Source: Tsukamurella pseudospumae | GTDB taxonomy: Bacteria > Actinomycetota > Actinomycetes > Mycobacteriales > Mycobacteriaceae | Direction: 5' to 3' | Assembly: GCF_001575205.1 (NCBI RefSeq) | Contig: NZ_LSRE01000001.1 | Coordinates: 186,001 to 250,000 of the forward strand | Length of the DNA stretch: 64,000 bases | In this document: positions 1 through 8,007 of the stretch, in pieces | Layout: each line of letters opens with the position of its first letter | Numbering within the stretch: the stretch's first letter is position 1 | Notes under the pieces: generated by a model | Told to the model about the DNA's origin: nothing | The model's input: only the letters and a program-made list of their open reading frames with translations | Databases searched by the model: none | Program-made: the position numbers and the translations under genes

Positions 1-360
1 TACCAGGCGATGAACGGCTGGGGCACGGACCACGTCCCGCTGCCGGGCGGCGTCGCGCGGCAGATGGGCACGATGCTCAGCGGCGACAACGGCTTCATGA
101 CCGACCGCCTCTTCCTCGGCGGCGACCGGGTGCACCTGTCGGACATCCGCACCCCCTTCCTCGCGGTGGTCGGCGAGAAGGACCACATCGTGCCCATCGC
201 CGCCGCCAGCCCCGTCATGGACCTCGTGGGCTCGGAGGACAAGACCGAGCTGCGCCTCAAGGGCGGGCACATCGGCCTCGTCGTGGGGCGTACCGCCGCG
301 AAGACGACCATCCCGACCATCATCGAGTTCCTGATCGACAAGAGCGAGGCCGTCCGATGA
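1..360 (+). CDS. PHA synthase-like alpha/beta hydrolase (C-terminal part)
   Basis: The frame is open from the first base, so this is the last 119 residues of a longer gene. It carries the C-terminal end of an alpha/beta hydrolase: the acid-containing turn GEKDHIVP and the catalytic-His motif GGHIGLVVG, both typical of class I/III poly(3-hydroxyalkanoate) synthases (PhaC) and related acyl-CoA polymerases/hydrolases. The nucleophile lies outside the window, so synthase and simple hydrolase cannot be told apart. The stop overlaps the next ATG by 4 nt, indicating coupled translation with the GNAT gene. The following SDR gene would fit hydroxyacyl-CoA metabolism. Confidence 0.75.
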   Translation, partial: YQAMNGWGTDHVPLPGGVARQMGTMLSGDNGFMTDRLFLGGDRVHLSDIRTPFLAVVGEKDHIVPIAAASPVMDLVGSEDKTELRLKGGHIGLVVGRTAAKTTIPTIIEFLIDKSEAVR

Positions 361-887
361 CCGAAACCCTCATCCGCGCAGTTGTTCCCGACGACGAGCC
401 CGCGCTCGCGGCGATGTTCGCCGGGCTCTCGGAGCACGACCTCACCGTCATCCGGGAGGATCTCACCGGCCCCGTCACCGGCATCGCCGACGGCCCGGGA
501 CTGCGGTGGGTGGCGACCGCCGAGGACGGCACCGTCGACGGATACGCGGCGCTGACCCGGCTGCCCGGCTGGTCCGACCACGTGGGCGAGCTGCGGCTCG
601 TCGTGGGGACGGCGCGGCGCGGCGGCGGCATCGGCCGGCTCCTGGTGCAGGAGGCGTTGCGCGCCGGGATCGCGGCCGGGCTGACGAAGGTCATGATCGA
701 GCTCGCGACCGACGAGGATCGCGTGCTCACCATGTTCAGTGAGCTCGGCTTCACCGGCGAGGCCCTGCTGCGCGACCACATCCGGGGCCGCGACGGCGAG
801 CTGCGCGATCTCATCGTGCTCGCCCATCACGCCCACGAGTCCGCCGAGGCCATCGGCCTCATGGGCGTCGCCGACGACCTCGCCTAG
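357..887 (+). CDS. GNAT family N-acetyltransferase
   Basis: A 176-residue single-domain GNAT protein. The acetyl-CoA binding motif A is visible near residues 80-105 (LRLVVGTARRGGGIGRLL), with the R/G-rich pyrophosphate loop followed by a helix. A C-terminal strand-helix region (FSELGFTGEALLRDHI) is typical of family motif B. The substrate cannot be predicted. The ATG overlaps the stop of the PHA-synthase-like gene (ATGA), so the two are co-translated; a GNAT next to PhaC-like genes suggests a role in the same acyl pathway or protein acetylation, but this is inference. Confidence 0.85.
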   Translation: MTETLIRAVVPDDEPALAAMFAGLSEHDLTVIREDLTGPVTGIADGPGLRWVATAEDGTVDGYAALTRLPGWSDHVGELRLVVGTARRGGGIGRLLVQEALRAGIAAGLTKVMIELATDEDRVLTMFSELGFTGEALLRDHIRGRDGELRDLIVLAHHAHESAEAIGLMGVADDLA

Positions 888-925
888 GCGCGACGCCCCC
901 CGCGACCCGGCACCGAAGGAGAACC

Positions 926-1693
926 ATGACGAACCCCCTGGACCTGTTCCGGCTCGACGGCCGCGTCGCCGTCGTCACCGGCGCCTCGAGCGGCCTCGGC
1001 GTCGGCTTCGCACAGTCGCTCGCCGCCGCCGGGGCCGACGTGGTGCTCGCCGCGCGCCGCGTCGACAAGCTGGCCGACACGGCCCGTCTCGTGGAGGGCC
1101 TCGGCCGCCGCGCCCTCCCGGTGGCGTGCGACGTGGCCGATCCGGACGCCTGCACGGCGGCGATCGAGGCGGCGATGGTCGAGTTCGGCCGCGTGGACGT
1201 GCTGGTGAACAACGCCGGCGTCGCCACCGCGGTGCCAGCGCTGCGGGAGGCCCCGGACGACTTCCGCCGGGTGATCGACGTGAACCTCAACGGCACGTAC
1301 TGGATGGCCCAGGCCGCGGCGCGGGTGATGAAGCCGGGCAGTTCCATCATCAACATCGCCAGCATTCTGGGCCTGACCAGCGTCCTCATGCCGCAGGCCG
1401 CCTACTCGGCGTCCAAGTCGGCGGTCGTCGGCCTCACCCGCGACCTCGCGCAGCAGTGGGGCGCACGCCGCGGCATCCGCGTCAACGCCATCGCGCCCGG
1501 CTACTTCGCGTCGGAGATGACCGACGAGTTCGAGGACGGTGTCCTCGAGAAGTTCGTCCTGCCGCGCACGGTGCTCGGCCGGCTGGGCGCCGAGGGCGAA
1601 CTCGACCCCGCGTTGCTCTTCCTGGCGAGCGACGCGTCCACCTACGTCACCGGCATCACGCTGCCGGTCGACGGCGGCATGCTCACGAACTGA
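926..1693 (+). CDS. SDR family oxidoreductase
   Basis: A 255-residue classical short-chain dehydrogenase/reductase. The cofactor motif TGASSGLG lies at residues 18-25, the NNAG motif at 95-98, the catalytic Ser at 146, and the Tyr/Lys pair YSASK at 160-164. The ARR after the second strand favours NADP(H). It has a clear ribosome binding site (GAAGGAG) before the ATG. Its place after a PhaC-like gene would fit a 3-hydroxyacyl-CoA or ketone reductase, but the substrate is not shown by sequence. Confidence 0.9.
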   Translation: MTNPLDLFRLDGRVAVVTGASSGLGVGFAQSLAAAGADVVLAARRVDKLADTARLVEGLGRRALPVACDVADPDACTAAIEAAMVEFGRVDVLVNNAGVATAVPALREAPDDFRRVIDVNLNGTYWMAQAAARVMKPGSSIINIASILGLTSVLMPQAAYSASKSAVVGLTRDLAQQWGARRGIRVNAIAPGYFASEMTDEFEDGVLEKFVLPRTVLGRLGAEGELDPALLFLASDASTYVTGITLPVDGGMLTN

Positions 1694-1703
1694 GGCGAGG
1701 AAC

Positions 1704-2468
1704 ATGACCACGATCGAGACCGTGCGGGCCCCGCGTCGCGCCCTGATGACCACCGATTACGCCCGAGCGCTCGGCGAGGGCGGCGCCCTCTCCTGGTCCT
1801 GGCCGCTCCTGCTGCGCGCGCCCACCGGGGACGGGCGCCCGGTCCTCGTACTGCCGGGCCTGGGCACCTCAGACCTGAGCACCGTCGTGCTGCGCCGGAC
1901 CCTGCGGCGCCTCGGATACCGGGTGCACGGCTGGAAGCTGGGCACCAACATCGGGCCGTCGGAGAAGATCCTGCGCGGCATGCCGGAGCGGCTGCGCGCG
2001 ATCGCCGACGCCGAGGGCCCCGTCACCCTCATCGGCTGGAGCCTGGGCGGGATCTACGCCCGGCGCCTGGCCCGCGAACACCCCGATCTGGTGCGGCAGG
2101 TCTTCACGCTGGGCAGCCCGTTCCGGCTCGCGCACCACCGGCAGAGCAACACCCGCCTCGTCTACGAGACCTTCGGGCGGTGGCACGCGGAGCGGCTCGA
2201 CCTTCCGCTCGAGCCCGACGGTGCGCCGCTCGGCGTCCCGGCCGTCGCGATCTACAGCCGTCTCGACGGCATCGTCCCCTGGCAACTGTGCCGGGACCCG
2301 GCACCGTCGGCCGAGAACATCGAGGTCCTCGGCTCCCACTTGGGCCTGGGCACCAACCTCGCGGTCCTCTGGGCGCTCGCCGACCGGCTCGCGACCCCGC
2401 CCGACGGTGCCCCGTTCCGTCCGCCCACCGCCCTGCGGTTCGCGTACCCGCGCCTGCCCGGAGCGTGA
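1704..2468 (+). CDS. alpha/beta fold hydrolase
   Basis: A 254-residue alpha/beta hydrolase. The oxyanion region VLPGLGTSD lies at residues 49-57 and the nucleophile elbow GWSLGG puts Ser at about 113. Acid and His candidates follow (SRLDGIVPW and the GSHLGLGTN segment). The start ATG has GAGGCGAGG just upstream; longer in-frame versions would run back into the SDR gene and were rejected. It may be an esterase or acyltransferase acting on the products of the preceding genes. Its TGA overlaps the ATG of the TetR gene by one base. Confidence 0.85.
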   Translation: MTTIETVRAPRRALMTTDYARALGEGGALSWSWPLLLRAPTGDGRPVLVLPGLGTSDLSTVVLRRTLRRLGYRVHGWKLGTNIGPSEKILRGMPERLRAIADAEGPVTLIGWSLGGIYARRLAREHPDLVRQVFTLGSPFRLAHHRQSNTRLVYETFGRWHAERLDLPLEPDGAPLGVPAVAIYSRLDGIVPWQLCRDPAPSAENIEVLGSHLGLGTNLAVLWALADRLATPPDGAPFRPPTALRFAYPRLPGA

Positions 2469-3100
2469 TGCCCGACGGTCGGCCCGCCGGACGCGCCACG
2501 ACGGAACGCAGGGACGCCGTGATCGAACGGGCGACGGAGATGTTCCTCGCCGGCGAGCGGATCGAGATGAACGAGCTCGCGGCCCACGCGGGCGTCAACC
2601 GGAACACCCTGTTCCGGTGGTTCGGCGGCCGGGACCGGATCCTGGGCGAGGTCGTCTGGTCGATCACGGCCCCCGCCTTCGATCACGTCGCCCGGACCGC
2701 CGACGGCGAGGGCGCCGTGCGGATCGCGAACGTCCTGGGCGACTTCTCCTCCGTCGCCAATCGCGGGTCCGCGTTCGCGCCCTTCGTCCGCCGCGAGCCC
2801 GAACGCGCCTTCCGCGTGATGACCACGCGGGCCGGTGGCGTGCAGCACCGCATCCTCGCGCGGATCGTCGCCGTGATCGACGCCGAGGTCGCCGCGGGGC
2901 GGTACGTCCCGGAATTGCCCGTCGATCTGCTCGCCTACGTCCTGCTGCGCACCGCCGAGGCGTTCGTCTACTCGCCGATCATCACCGGCGAGGAACCCGA
3001 CTCCGAGAAGGTGCGCCTCTCGTGCGCCGCGCTGCTCGGTGTGGCCGCGCACTTCCTGCCCGCGGGCGTCGGCGTTCCCGCCGGTGCCGGCCGCGCGTGA
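2468..3100 (+). CDS. TetR family regulator, QsdR type
   Basis: A 210-residue regulator. The N-terminal helix-turn-helix (MNELAAHAGVNRNTLFRWFGGRDRILGEVVW, about residues 36-66) has the W/R-rich form seen in QsdR-type TetR proteins, followed by a helical ligand-binding half. It is last in the + strand gene string, with its start inside the stop of the hydrolase gene (TGATG), so it probably reports on the metabolites of that operon. It converges with the KAS III-like gene: the two stop codons lie within a small palindrome (TGAGCC-G-GGCTCA) at 3098-3110. Confidence 0.85.
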   Translation: MPDGRPAGRATTERRDAVIERATEMFLAGERIEMNELAAHAGVNRNTLFRWFGGRDRILGEVVWSITAPAFDHVARTADGEGAVRIANVLGDFSSVANRGSAFAPFVRREPERAFRVMTTRAGGVQHRILARIVAVIDAEVAAGRYVPELPVDLLAYVLLRTAEAFVYSPIITGEEPDSEKVRLSCAALLGVAAHFLPAGVGVPAGAGRA

Positions 3101-3107
3101 GCCGGGC

Positions 3108-4133
3108 TCAGGTCCCGACGAGCGCCGCGGCGGCGAAGTCCCCCGCGTGGGCGAAGGCGGCGAGCACCACGTTCTCCCCCGCGCCGATCCGGCCGTCCCC
3201 GCGGGCGGTGGCGAAGGTGTGCGGGACACCGACGGCGAACAGATTGCCGCACTCGTCGAAGGTGTCCGGGTGCCGTTCGGGCGGGAGCTCGAGGGCCTCG
3301 CGCCAGTTCCGCAGGAAGGTGCGGTTGGGCTGATTGGTGACGAGGTGGTCCACCTGCGGCCCGGTGAGGCCGCCCGCCGCGGCCGCCGCCAGCGCGACCT
3401 CGGGCACCAGCCGGTTCCCGCGGGCAAGCACCTTCGCGATCTTGGCCTCGGTGAAGCCGACGTGCAGCTGTCCCTCGCCGGCCTCCCAGTACTTCCGCGG
3501 CGGCTCGACGGCGGCCGTCATGTCGCCCGCGTACTCGCTGTGCTGCGCGAGTACGACGTGGCGCACCGTCATCCCGCCCGCCTCCGGATCGGCGACGACG
3601 AGCGCGGCGGCGGCACCGTCGCCCGGGATGGCGGCCTGGGGCAGGTTCCGCACCCGGTCCTGGGTGAAGACGTTGCCGGCGGCGTTGGTGGCGGTGAGCA
3701 GGAGCGCCGACCGGGCGGTTCCGGCGGCGAACATCGTGCGCGCGAGCTGCAGCATGAGCAGGAACGCCGCGCAGCCACCGTTGTGGATGTCGAGAACCAG
3801 CGACGGGTGCATGCCGAGCCGGCGCGCGACGTCGCCGCCGCACCCGACGACGGGGAGGTCCGGCAGCTGCGAGTGACTGAGGATCACGTCGGCCTGCAGC
3901 GCGGCGTCGCCCACCTGCTCGCGCAGCCGGTCGATCGCGGTGCACATCAGCTCGACGTTGGACTCGGTCGGCGCCGCGTGGTGCCGGAACGCGGGCGGCG
4001 CGAACATCGGGTTCGCGGTGAGGGTCCGGCTGTCGGCGTCGGCGAACTCCCGGAAGTAGTCCGCGGGCACGCGGTTCTCGGGGAGGTACGAGGCGAGCCC
4101 GACGATGCGCGGGGTCGCGGCCGGGGCGCTCAT
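3108..4133 (-). CDS. KAS III-like condensing enzyme (3-oxoacyl-ACP synthase III family)
   Basis: A 341-residue thiolase-fold protein of FabH/OleA type. The catalytic Cys is clear at residue 121 (DIHNGGCAAF) and the active-site Asn at about 297 (CGN). The His usually found in the HQAN-type motif is replaced: the sequence reads TNQPN, with Asn at about 267. It may therefore be an acyl-transfer or non-decarboxylating condensing enzyme; this is inference. The start was chosen at the ATG that overlaps the SRPBCC stop (ATGA). It is the last gene of a coupled operon: ThDP enzyme, SRPBCC, KAS III. Confidence 0.82.
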   Translation of the reverse strand: MSAPAATPRIVGLASYLPENRVPADYFREFADADSRTLTANPMFAPPAFRHHAAPTESNVELMCTAIDRLREQVGDAALQADVILSHSQLPDLPVVGCGGDVARRLGMHPSLVLDIHNGGCAAFLLMLQLARTMFAAGTARSALLLTATNAAGNVFTQDRVRNLPQAAIPGDGAAAALVVADPEAGGMTVRHVVLAQHSEYAGDMTAAVEPPRKYWEAGEGQLHVGFTEAKIAKVLARGNRLVPEVALAAAAAGGLTGPQVDHLVTNQPNRTFLRNWREALELPPERHPDTFDECGNLFAVGVPHTFATARGDGRIGAGENVVLAAFAHAGDFAAAALVGT

Positions 4134-4762
4134 GAGGACATCCAGTCGGGCTTGACGGGCTGTCCGTGGGCGTGGCGGTGCTCGGCGATGGCCTTGAGGT
4201 TCTCCAGTTCCATCATGTGCCCGGCGCCGAAGGTGTCCCACAGGTCGCCGACCCACACCGGCCGGCCGGGCGGTGCCGTGTCGGGGTACGGATTCTCGTC
4301 GTAGAAGGGGTGGTGGCAGTTGTTCCAGAGCACCACCGATCCGGGCCGGTTCAGCACCGTCTGCGCGTCCACGACCCGCATCAGGTAGATCATCCAGAGG
4401 TGTTCCCCCTGGTCCCAGGCGCAGTGGTAATCGACGGTCCGCGCGTCCGGATGCGCGACGGTCCGCGTGTAGATCTCGGTGTCGGCGCCGAGCATGTCCC
4501 GCGCCACCCACAGCCCGGGCTCGTCGGTCTCGCGGAAGCCGCGCAGGCTGTAGGTCCACTCCTCGAGGGAACGGGTGTCGGAGAGCCAGTGGAAGAGCTC
4601 GTCCGGCGGTGCGTTCACGTACGACTGGACGGGGCAGAAATCGCCGTAGATCTGTTGGTGCGGGTACACCGACCGCATGCGGTCGACGAGGATCGGCTGG
4701 GCCACCGGGCGGGGGTGGCTCTCGATCCGGATCGTCCCCTCGATGTCGATCGTCGGGATCAT
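4130..4762 (-). CDS. SRPBCC/START-like protein
   Basis: A 210-residue protein with a START/polyketide-cyclase-like pattern: an N-terminal segment, then an alternating hydrophobic core beginning PVQSYVNAPPDELFHWLSD, followed by a His/Trp-rich stretch (LWNNCHHPFYDENPYP). Such proteins bind hydrophobic ligands and may act as cyclases, aromatases or hydrolases. A ribosome binding site (AAGGAG) precedes the ATG, which itself overlaps the stop of the ThDP enzyme gene. Sandwiched between two carbon-carbon bond-forming enzymes, it is probably a tailoring enzyme or carrier for their product. Confidence 0.7.
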   Translation of the reverse strand: MIPTIDIEGTIRIESHPRPVAQPILVDRMRSVYPHQQIYGDFCPVQSYVNAPPDELFHWLSDTRSLEEWTYSLRGFRETDEPGLWVARDMLGADTEIYTRTVAHPDARTVDYHCAWDQGEHLWMIYLMRVVDAQTVLNRPGSVVLWNNCHHPFYDENPYPDTAPPGRPVWVGDLWDTFGAGHMMELENLKAIAEHRHAHGQPVKPDWMSS

Positions 4763-6405
4763 CGGTGCTCCTTCGCGGTATCGGGCAGAAGTGCTGCGAA
4801 CGGTGGAACCTCGGCGGGGTCCGTGGCGATCTCGAGGACCGACGGTCCGCCGCCCTGTCCGGCCAGCAGGTCGGCGAACGCGGCCCGGGCACCGTCGGGC
4901 GTGGTGGCCGAGCGGGCGCGCAGGGACGGGAACATCGCGGCGAGACCGGCGCCGATCAAGCTCGGGCGGAACCGGTTGATGCTGGTCAGGTCGGGGAAGA
5001 ACTTGTCCTCGCGGGCCACGCACATGCCGTGCGCGTCGTTGTTGAGGACGACGAGCACGACCGGCGCGCGGCCCTCGATCGCGGTGTGGATCTCCATGCC
5101 GTGCATGAAGAAGGCGCCGTCGCCGGCGAGGATCACGGTGGGCCGGCGGGTGGCGATGGCGGCGCCGATTCCGGCGGCGATGCCGTGCCCCATGCCGCCC
5201 ATCCCGAGGGCGACGAGGAACCTCTCCCCACTGCCGAGCGGCAGGCGGTGCACCGCGGCGGCACCCGCGTTGCCGGCGTCGGCGAAGACCAGCGCGTCGG
5301 CGGGGATCGCCGGCGCGAGGGCATCGACGGCGTCGGCGCAGGTCATGATTCCGGAGTCGTTCCGGGGTACCAGGATCGGTTCGGGGACGATCGCGGTCCA
5401 CGCCGCGCGGGTGCGTCCGCCGACCGCGGCGGCGAGGGCGCGGGTGTAGGCGGCGAGGTCGCGGCTCGACTCGTGGAGTGTGACCTCGCGCAGCGGCGGC
5501 TCCGCCCCGACGTGCACGGTGCAGGTGACGTCGATGACCGCATCGAGGCCGCTGCGGTCCATCAGGTCGAGGTCGGTGCCCAGCGCGAGGACCAGGTCGG
5601 CGTCCGCGGCGGCCCGGGTCACCGAGGGGTGCCCCATCACCCCCGCCACGCCGACCACGCCGACGTCCGGTGCGGCGTCACGGCCGTTGGGCGTCACGGC
5701 GACGACGGCGCCGGTGCGCGCCGCGAGCTCCGCCACGGGGCCGGCCAGGCGCGCCCGCGACGCCGCCTCGCCGAGCAGGAAGAGGGGCCTGCGCGCGGCG
5801 CGGACGGTCCGGACCACCTCGTTCGACGGTGCAGCACTCGCCCGCGGCGCGGCGGTGCGGTGCGGCAGGCCCGGGCACGGCGCGAGCTGGACGTCCTTGG
5901 GGAGCAGCAGCGCGGCGGGCAGGCCACGCTCGAGGGCGTCGAGGGCACCGTCGAAGGCGGGTCCGAGGTCGTCCGGACCGGCGACCTTGGCGGCGAAGCC
6001 GGTGACACCCCGCAGCACGGTCAGCACGTCGACGGTCCGCGGCCCGGCGCACATGTCCTGGAACGCCCCACGCCCCTCGCCGGTGGTCGGCGGGCTGCCG
6101 ATGAGCGCGAGGACCGGAACGCGCGACTGGTACGCCTCGGCGAGGGCGGGAACGCAGTTCATCGCCGCGCCGCCGGACGTGGCGACGAGGCACGCCGGCC
6201 GACCCGTCATGCGCGTGGCGCCGTCGGCCATCGCGCCGGCACCGAACTCGTGCTTGGCGATGGTCACCGCGAGGCGACGGTCCGCGGGCGCGCGGAGCAG
6301 CGCGGCGAACAGATCCTCGGAATTGGCACCGTGGATTCCGTACGCGTTACGAAGTCCGTACGCGTACAACGCATTTGCGATCCACTCGGCAACATTTGAA
6401 GCCAC
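4759..6405 (-). CDS. thiamine diphosphate-dependent enzyme (acetolactate synthase-like)
   Basis: A 548-residue three-domain ThDP enzyme. The Glu that activates the cofactor is at about residue 53 (KHEFGAGAMADG), a central Rossmann-like domain follows, and the C-terminal ThDP/Mg site reads GDG at 428-430 with NND at 455-457. It belongs to the acetolactate synthase/benzoylformate decarboxylase/sulfopyruvate decarboxylase group, so it could be a decarboxylase or acyloin synthase. The start is GTG at 6405: a TACTGT hexamer ends exactly 7 nt before it and no ribosome binding site is present; a GTG at 6414 would lie upstream of the deduced transcript. It is the first gene of the operon with SRPBCC and KAS III-like genes. 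Confidence 0.85.
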   Translation of the reverse strand: MASNVAEWIANALYAYGLRNAYGIHGANSEDLFAALLRAPADRRLAVTIAKHEFGAGAMADGATRMTGRPACLVATSGGAAMNCVPALAEAYQSRVPVLALIGSPPTTGEGRGAFQDMCAGPRTVDVLTVLRGVTGFAAKVAGPDDLGPAFDGALDALERGLPAALLLPKDVQLAPCPGLPHRTAAPRASAAPSNEVVRTVRAARRPLFLLGEAASRARLAGPVAELAARTGAVVAVTPNGRDAAPDVGVVGVAGVMGHPSVTRAAADADLVLALGTDLDLMDRSGLDAVIDVTCTVHVGAEPPLREVTLHESSRDLAAYTRALAAAVGGRTRAAWTAIVPEPILVPRNDSGIMTCADAVDALAPAIPADALVFADAGNAGAAAVHRLPLGSGERFLVALGMGGMGHGIAAGIGAAIATRRPTVILAGDGAFFMHGMEIHTAIEGRAPVVLVVLNNDAHGMCVAREDKFFPDLTSINRFRPSLIGAGLAAMFPSLRARSATTPDGARAAFADLLAGQGGGPSVLEIATDPAEVPPFAALLPDTAKEHR

Positions 6406-6412
6406 AAGCGCC

Positions 6413-6418
6413 ACAGTA
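6413..6418 (-). promoter_or_regulatory. -10 element of leaderless ThDP-SRPBCC-KAS operon
   Basis: TACTGT on the minus strand, 7 nt before GTG 6405. It fits the TAnnnT plus 6-7 nt arrangement seen for other genes in the window. No ribosome binding site lies between. Confidence 0.55.
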
Positions 6419-6464
6419 GGCCGATGTGAGCTATCCCACAACACCGCAGCCGAACGGCGTCGAC

Positions 6465-6932
6465 TTACCCCTGTCGCGCGAGCAGCCGCCGAGCGTAGTC
6501 CTCCGCGGCGGCGAGATCGGCGTCGGAGGGACGGCCGCGGTTCATGCCGCCGACCAGACCGAACGGCCCCATCGTGTCCCATCCGCGGCAGTGGTACACC
6601 TCGGGATCGACCCGGAACCCACGGCCTCCGAGCAGATCCGCAAGGCTGCGGGTGTATCGGCGCAACGGCGTCTCCGGCAGCCCGCTGGTCGCGTACACGA
6701 ACGCCGCACCGCGCTGCCGGACCGGCAGTGACCGCACCAGCTCGACGAGCGCCGGATCGAAGTACATCCAGTACACGCCGGAACCGAATCCGATGAGGTC
6801 GGCGGCGTCGATCTGCTCCGCCGTGACCTCGGCGGGCGTCACCACGGCCGCGCCCAGCACCCCGCCGATCCGGTCCGCCACCTTCCGGGTGTTGCCGTGA
6901 TGTGTGGACGCGCAGATCAGCATTGCCGACAT
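6465..6932 (-). CDS. flavodoxin family protein
   Basis: A 155-residue flavodoxin-fold protein. The FMN phosphate loop is at the N terminus (STHHGNTRKVAD, about residues 10-21), and the Gly-rich and Tyr segments IGFGSGVYW and YATSG are consistent with flavin contacts. It probably works as a small electron carrier or menaquinone-protective oxidoreductase. The ATG at 6932 is preferred over the next Met three codons on because GAGGATGGGG stands before it. It lies just downstream of the ThDP operon promoter region and on the same strand, so it is a separate unit. Confidence 0.85.
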   Translation of the reverse strand: MSAMLICASTHHGNTRKVADRIGGVLGAAVVTPAEVTAEQIDAADLIGFGSGVYWMYFDPALVELVRSLPVRQRGAAFVYATSGLPETPLRRYTRSLADLLGGRGFRVDPEVYHCRGWDTMGPFGLVGGMNRGRPSDADLAAAEDYARRLLARQG

Positions 6933-7036
6933 GACCCCATCCTCACACGGGCGGGGGCGGCCTGTCTCGACGAGGAACTGACTCTCGAGTAAGTTCCTCT
7001 CCAACAGTTCCAACAGTCACGACGAAGGAGACTTCC

Positions 7037-7450
7037 ATGGGATTCCTCCCCAAGAACCCGACCGAGATCATCGGTCGCGCGGATCGCACCCTCACCAGCG
7101 CAGACGAGACGCTCGGTCGCGTGGACGGCACGTTGAGCGAGGTCAGCGCGACCCTCGCCGGCGTCGACACGAAGTTGGGAACCGTCGACTCGACCCTCGC
7201 GAACGTCGACACCAAACTCGGCACCGTCGACTCGACGCTGACCGATGTCGACACCAAGCTGGGGACGGTCGACTCGACGCTGAGCACGGTGGACGGCACG
7301 CTCACCGAGGTGTCGAGCACGCTCACCGAGGTCAAGAGCGCCGTGGCGGACGTCAAGTCCCTCCTCGAGCAGCTCGACACCAAGCTCGCGCTCCTCGACC
7401 GAGTGCCGGACATCATCGAGAAGCTGGACGCGCTCGCCGCGAAGTCCTGA
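7037..7450 (+). CDS. heptad-repeat coiled-coil protein
   Basis: A 137-residue protein that is almost wholly heptads. From Ala15 to the C terminus there are 17 consecutive seven-residue units of the form V-D-x-x-L-x-x with no stutter, ending in units with I/L cores (LDTKLAL, LDRVPDI, IEKLDAL). There is no signal peptide or membrane segment. It starts with GAAGGAG 7 nt before the ATG. Long amphipathic helices of this apolipoprotein-like kind occur in granule- or lipid-droplet-coating proteins (phasins), and a PHA-synthase-like gene lies nearby, but that link is inference. Function unknown. Confidence 0.85.
   Translation: MGFLPKNPTEIIGRADRTLTSADETLGRVDGTLSEVSATLAGVDTKLGTVDSTLANVDTKLGTVDSTLTDVDTKLGTVDSTLSTVDGTLTEVSSTLTEVKSAVADVKSLLEQLDTKLALLDRVPDIIEKLDALAAKS
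7163..7288 (+). repeat. three 42-bp tandem coding repeats
   Basis: Three tandem 42-bp units encode VDTKLGTVDSTL plus two variable residues (residues 43-56, 57-70 and 71-84 of the heptad protein). The units differ mostly at synonymous positions, so they arose by duplication some time ago and are kept by selection on the protein. Confidence 0.85.
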
Positions 7451-7461
7451 CGATCCGGCGA

Positions 7462-7493
7462 TGCCGGGGCCGGCGTTCGCGCGGGCCCCGGCA
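7462..7493. terminator. bidirectional terminator hairpin
   Basis: A perfect 10-bp inverted repeat (TGCCGGGGCC / GGCCCCGGCA) with a 12-nt loop lies between the converging heptad-protein and VOC genes. It lacks a strong T-tract, as is usual in high-GC actinobacteria. Confidence 0.75.
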
Positions 7494-7503
7494 CGTTCGC
7501 GCC

Positions 7504-7959
7504 TCAGGCCCCGGACCAGCGGTCCTTGTCCGCCTGCGTGATCTCGACGGGGCCCTGCGCGGGCTGGGTGATGCGGACGTGGTTGCCGAACGGGTCCCGC
7601 AGTGCGCAGTCGATGCCGTAGGGCTGCTCCTGCGGCTCCTCGGTGAACTCGACGCCCTTCGCTCGGAGCGCCTCGTAGGTGCCGCGGCAGTCCTCGGTGT
7701 TGAGGATGCAGGCCACGCCGAGCGCGCCCCGCGTCAGCAGGTCCCGCTGGGCGGCCGCGATCTCGGCGCCGCCCGGGACACCGGGCACCTCCAGCACCAG
7801 CTGGCGCTGCGGCTCGGACGGCAGCGCGATGGTGAGCCAGCGCATGAAACCCATGTCGACGTCGTCCTGCACCTCGAACCCGAGCTTGCCGACGTAGAAG
7901 TCCAGGGCCTCGTCCTGGTCGAGGACGAAGACGGATGTGATGGCGATCGATGTGAACAT
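7504..7959 (-). CDS. VOC family (glyoxalase-like) protein
   Basis: A 151-residue protein with two VOC half-modules: ITSVFVLDQDEALDFYVGKLGFEV at the N terminus and the YGIDCALRDPFGNHVRI strand near the C terminus, where metal ligands usually sit. Likely a metal-dependent lyase, dioxygenase or resistance protein; the substrate is unknown. A TAGGCT hexamer lies 7 nt before the ATG and no ribosome binding site is seen, so the transcript is probably leaderless. It lies downstream of a short AraC gene on the same strand, a pairing common in actinomycetes. Confidence 0.85.
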   Translation of the reverse strand: MFTSIAITSVFVLDQDEALDFYVGKLGFEVQDDVDMGFMRWLTIALPSEPQRQLVLEVPGVPGGAEIAAAQRDLLTRGALGVACILNTEDCRGTYEALRAKGVEFTEEPQEQPYGIDCALRDPFGNHVRITQPAQGPVEITQADKDRWSGA

Positions 7960-7966
7960 GCCGATG

Positions 7967-7972
7967 AGCCTA
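7967..7972 (-). promoter_or_regulatory. -10 element of leaderless VOC gene
   Basis: TAGGCT on the minus strand, 7 nt upstream of the VOC start codon, in the gap after the AraC gene. Confidence 0.5.
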
Positions 7973-8007
7973 CGAAGCCGCGGCGATCCGCGCTTATCCG
8001 GAACTGC

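Noticed and set aside
3098-3110. TGAGCC-G-GGCTCA as a terminator
   Set aside because: The loop would be one base; effective stem is only 5 bp.
6405-6414. GTG 6414 as start of the ThDP gene
   Set aside because: It lies on the deduced -10 hexamer; 6405 fits a leaderless start.
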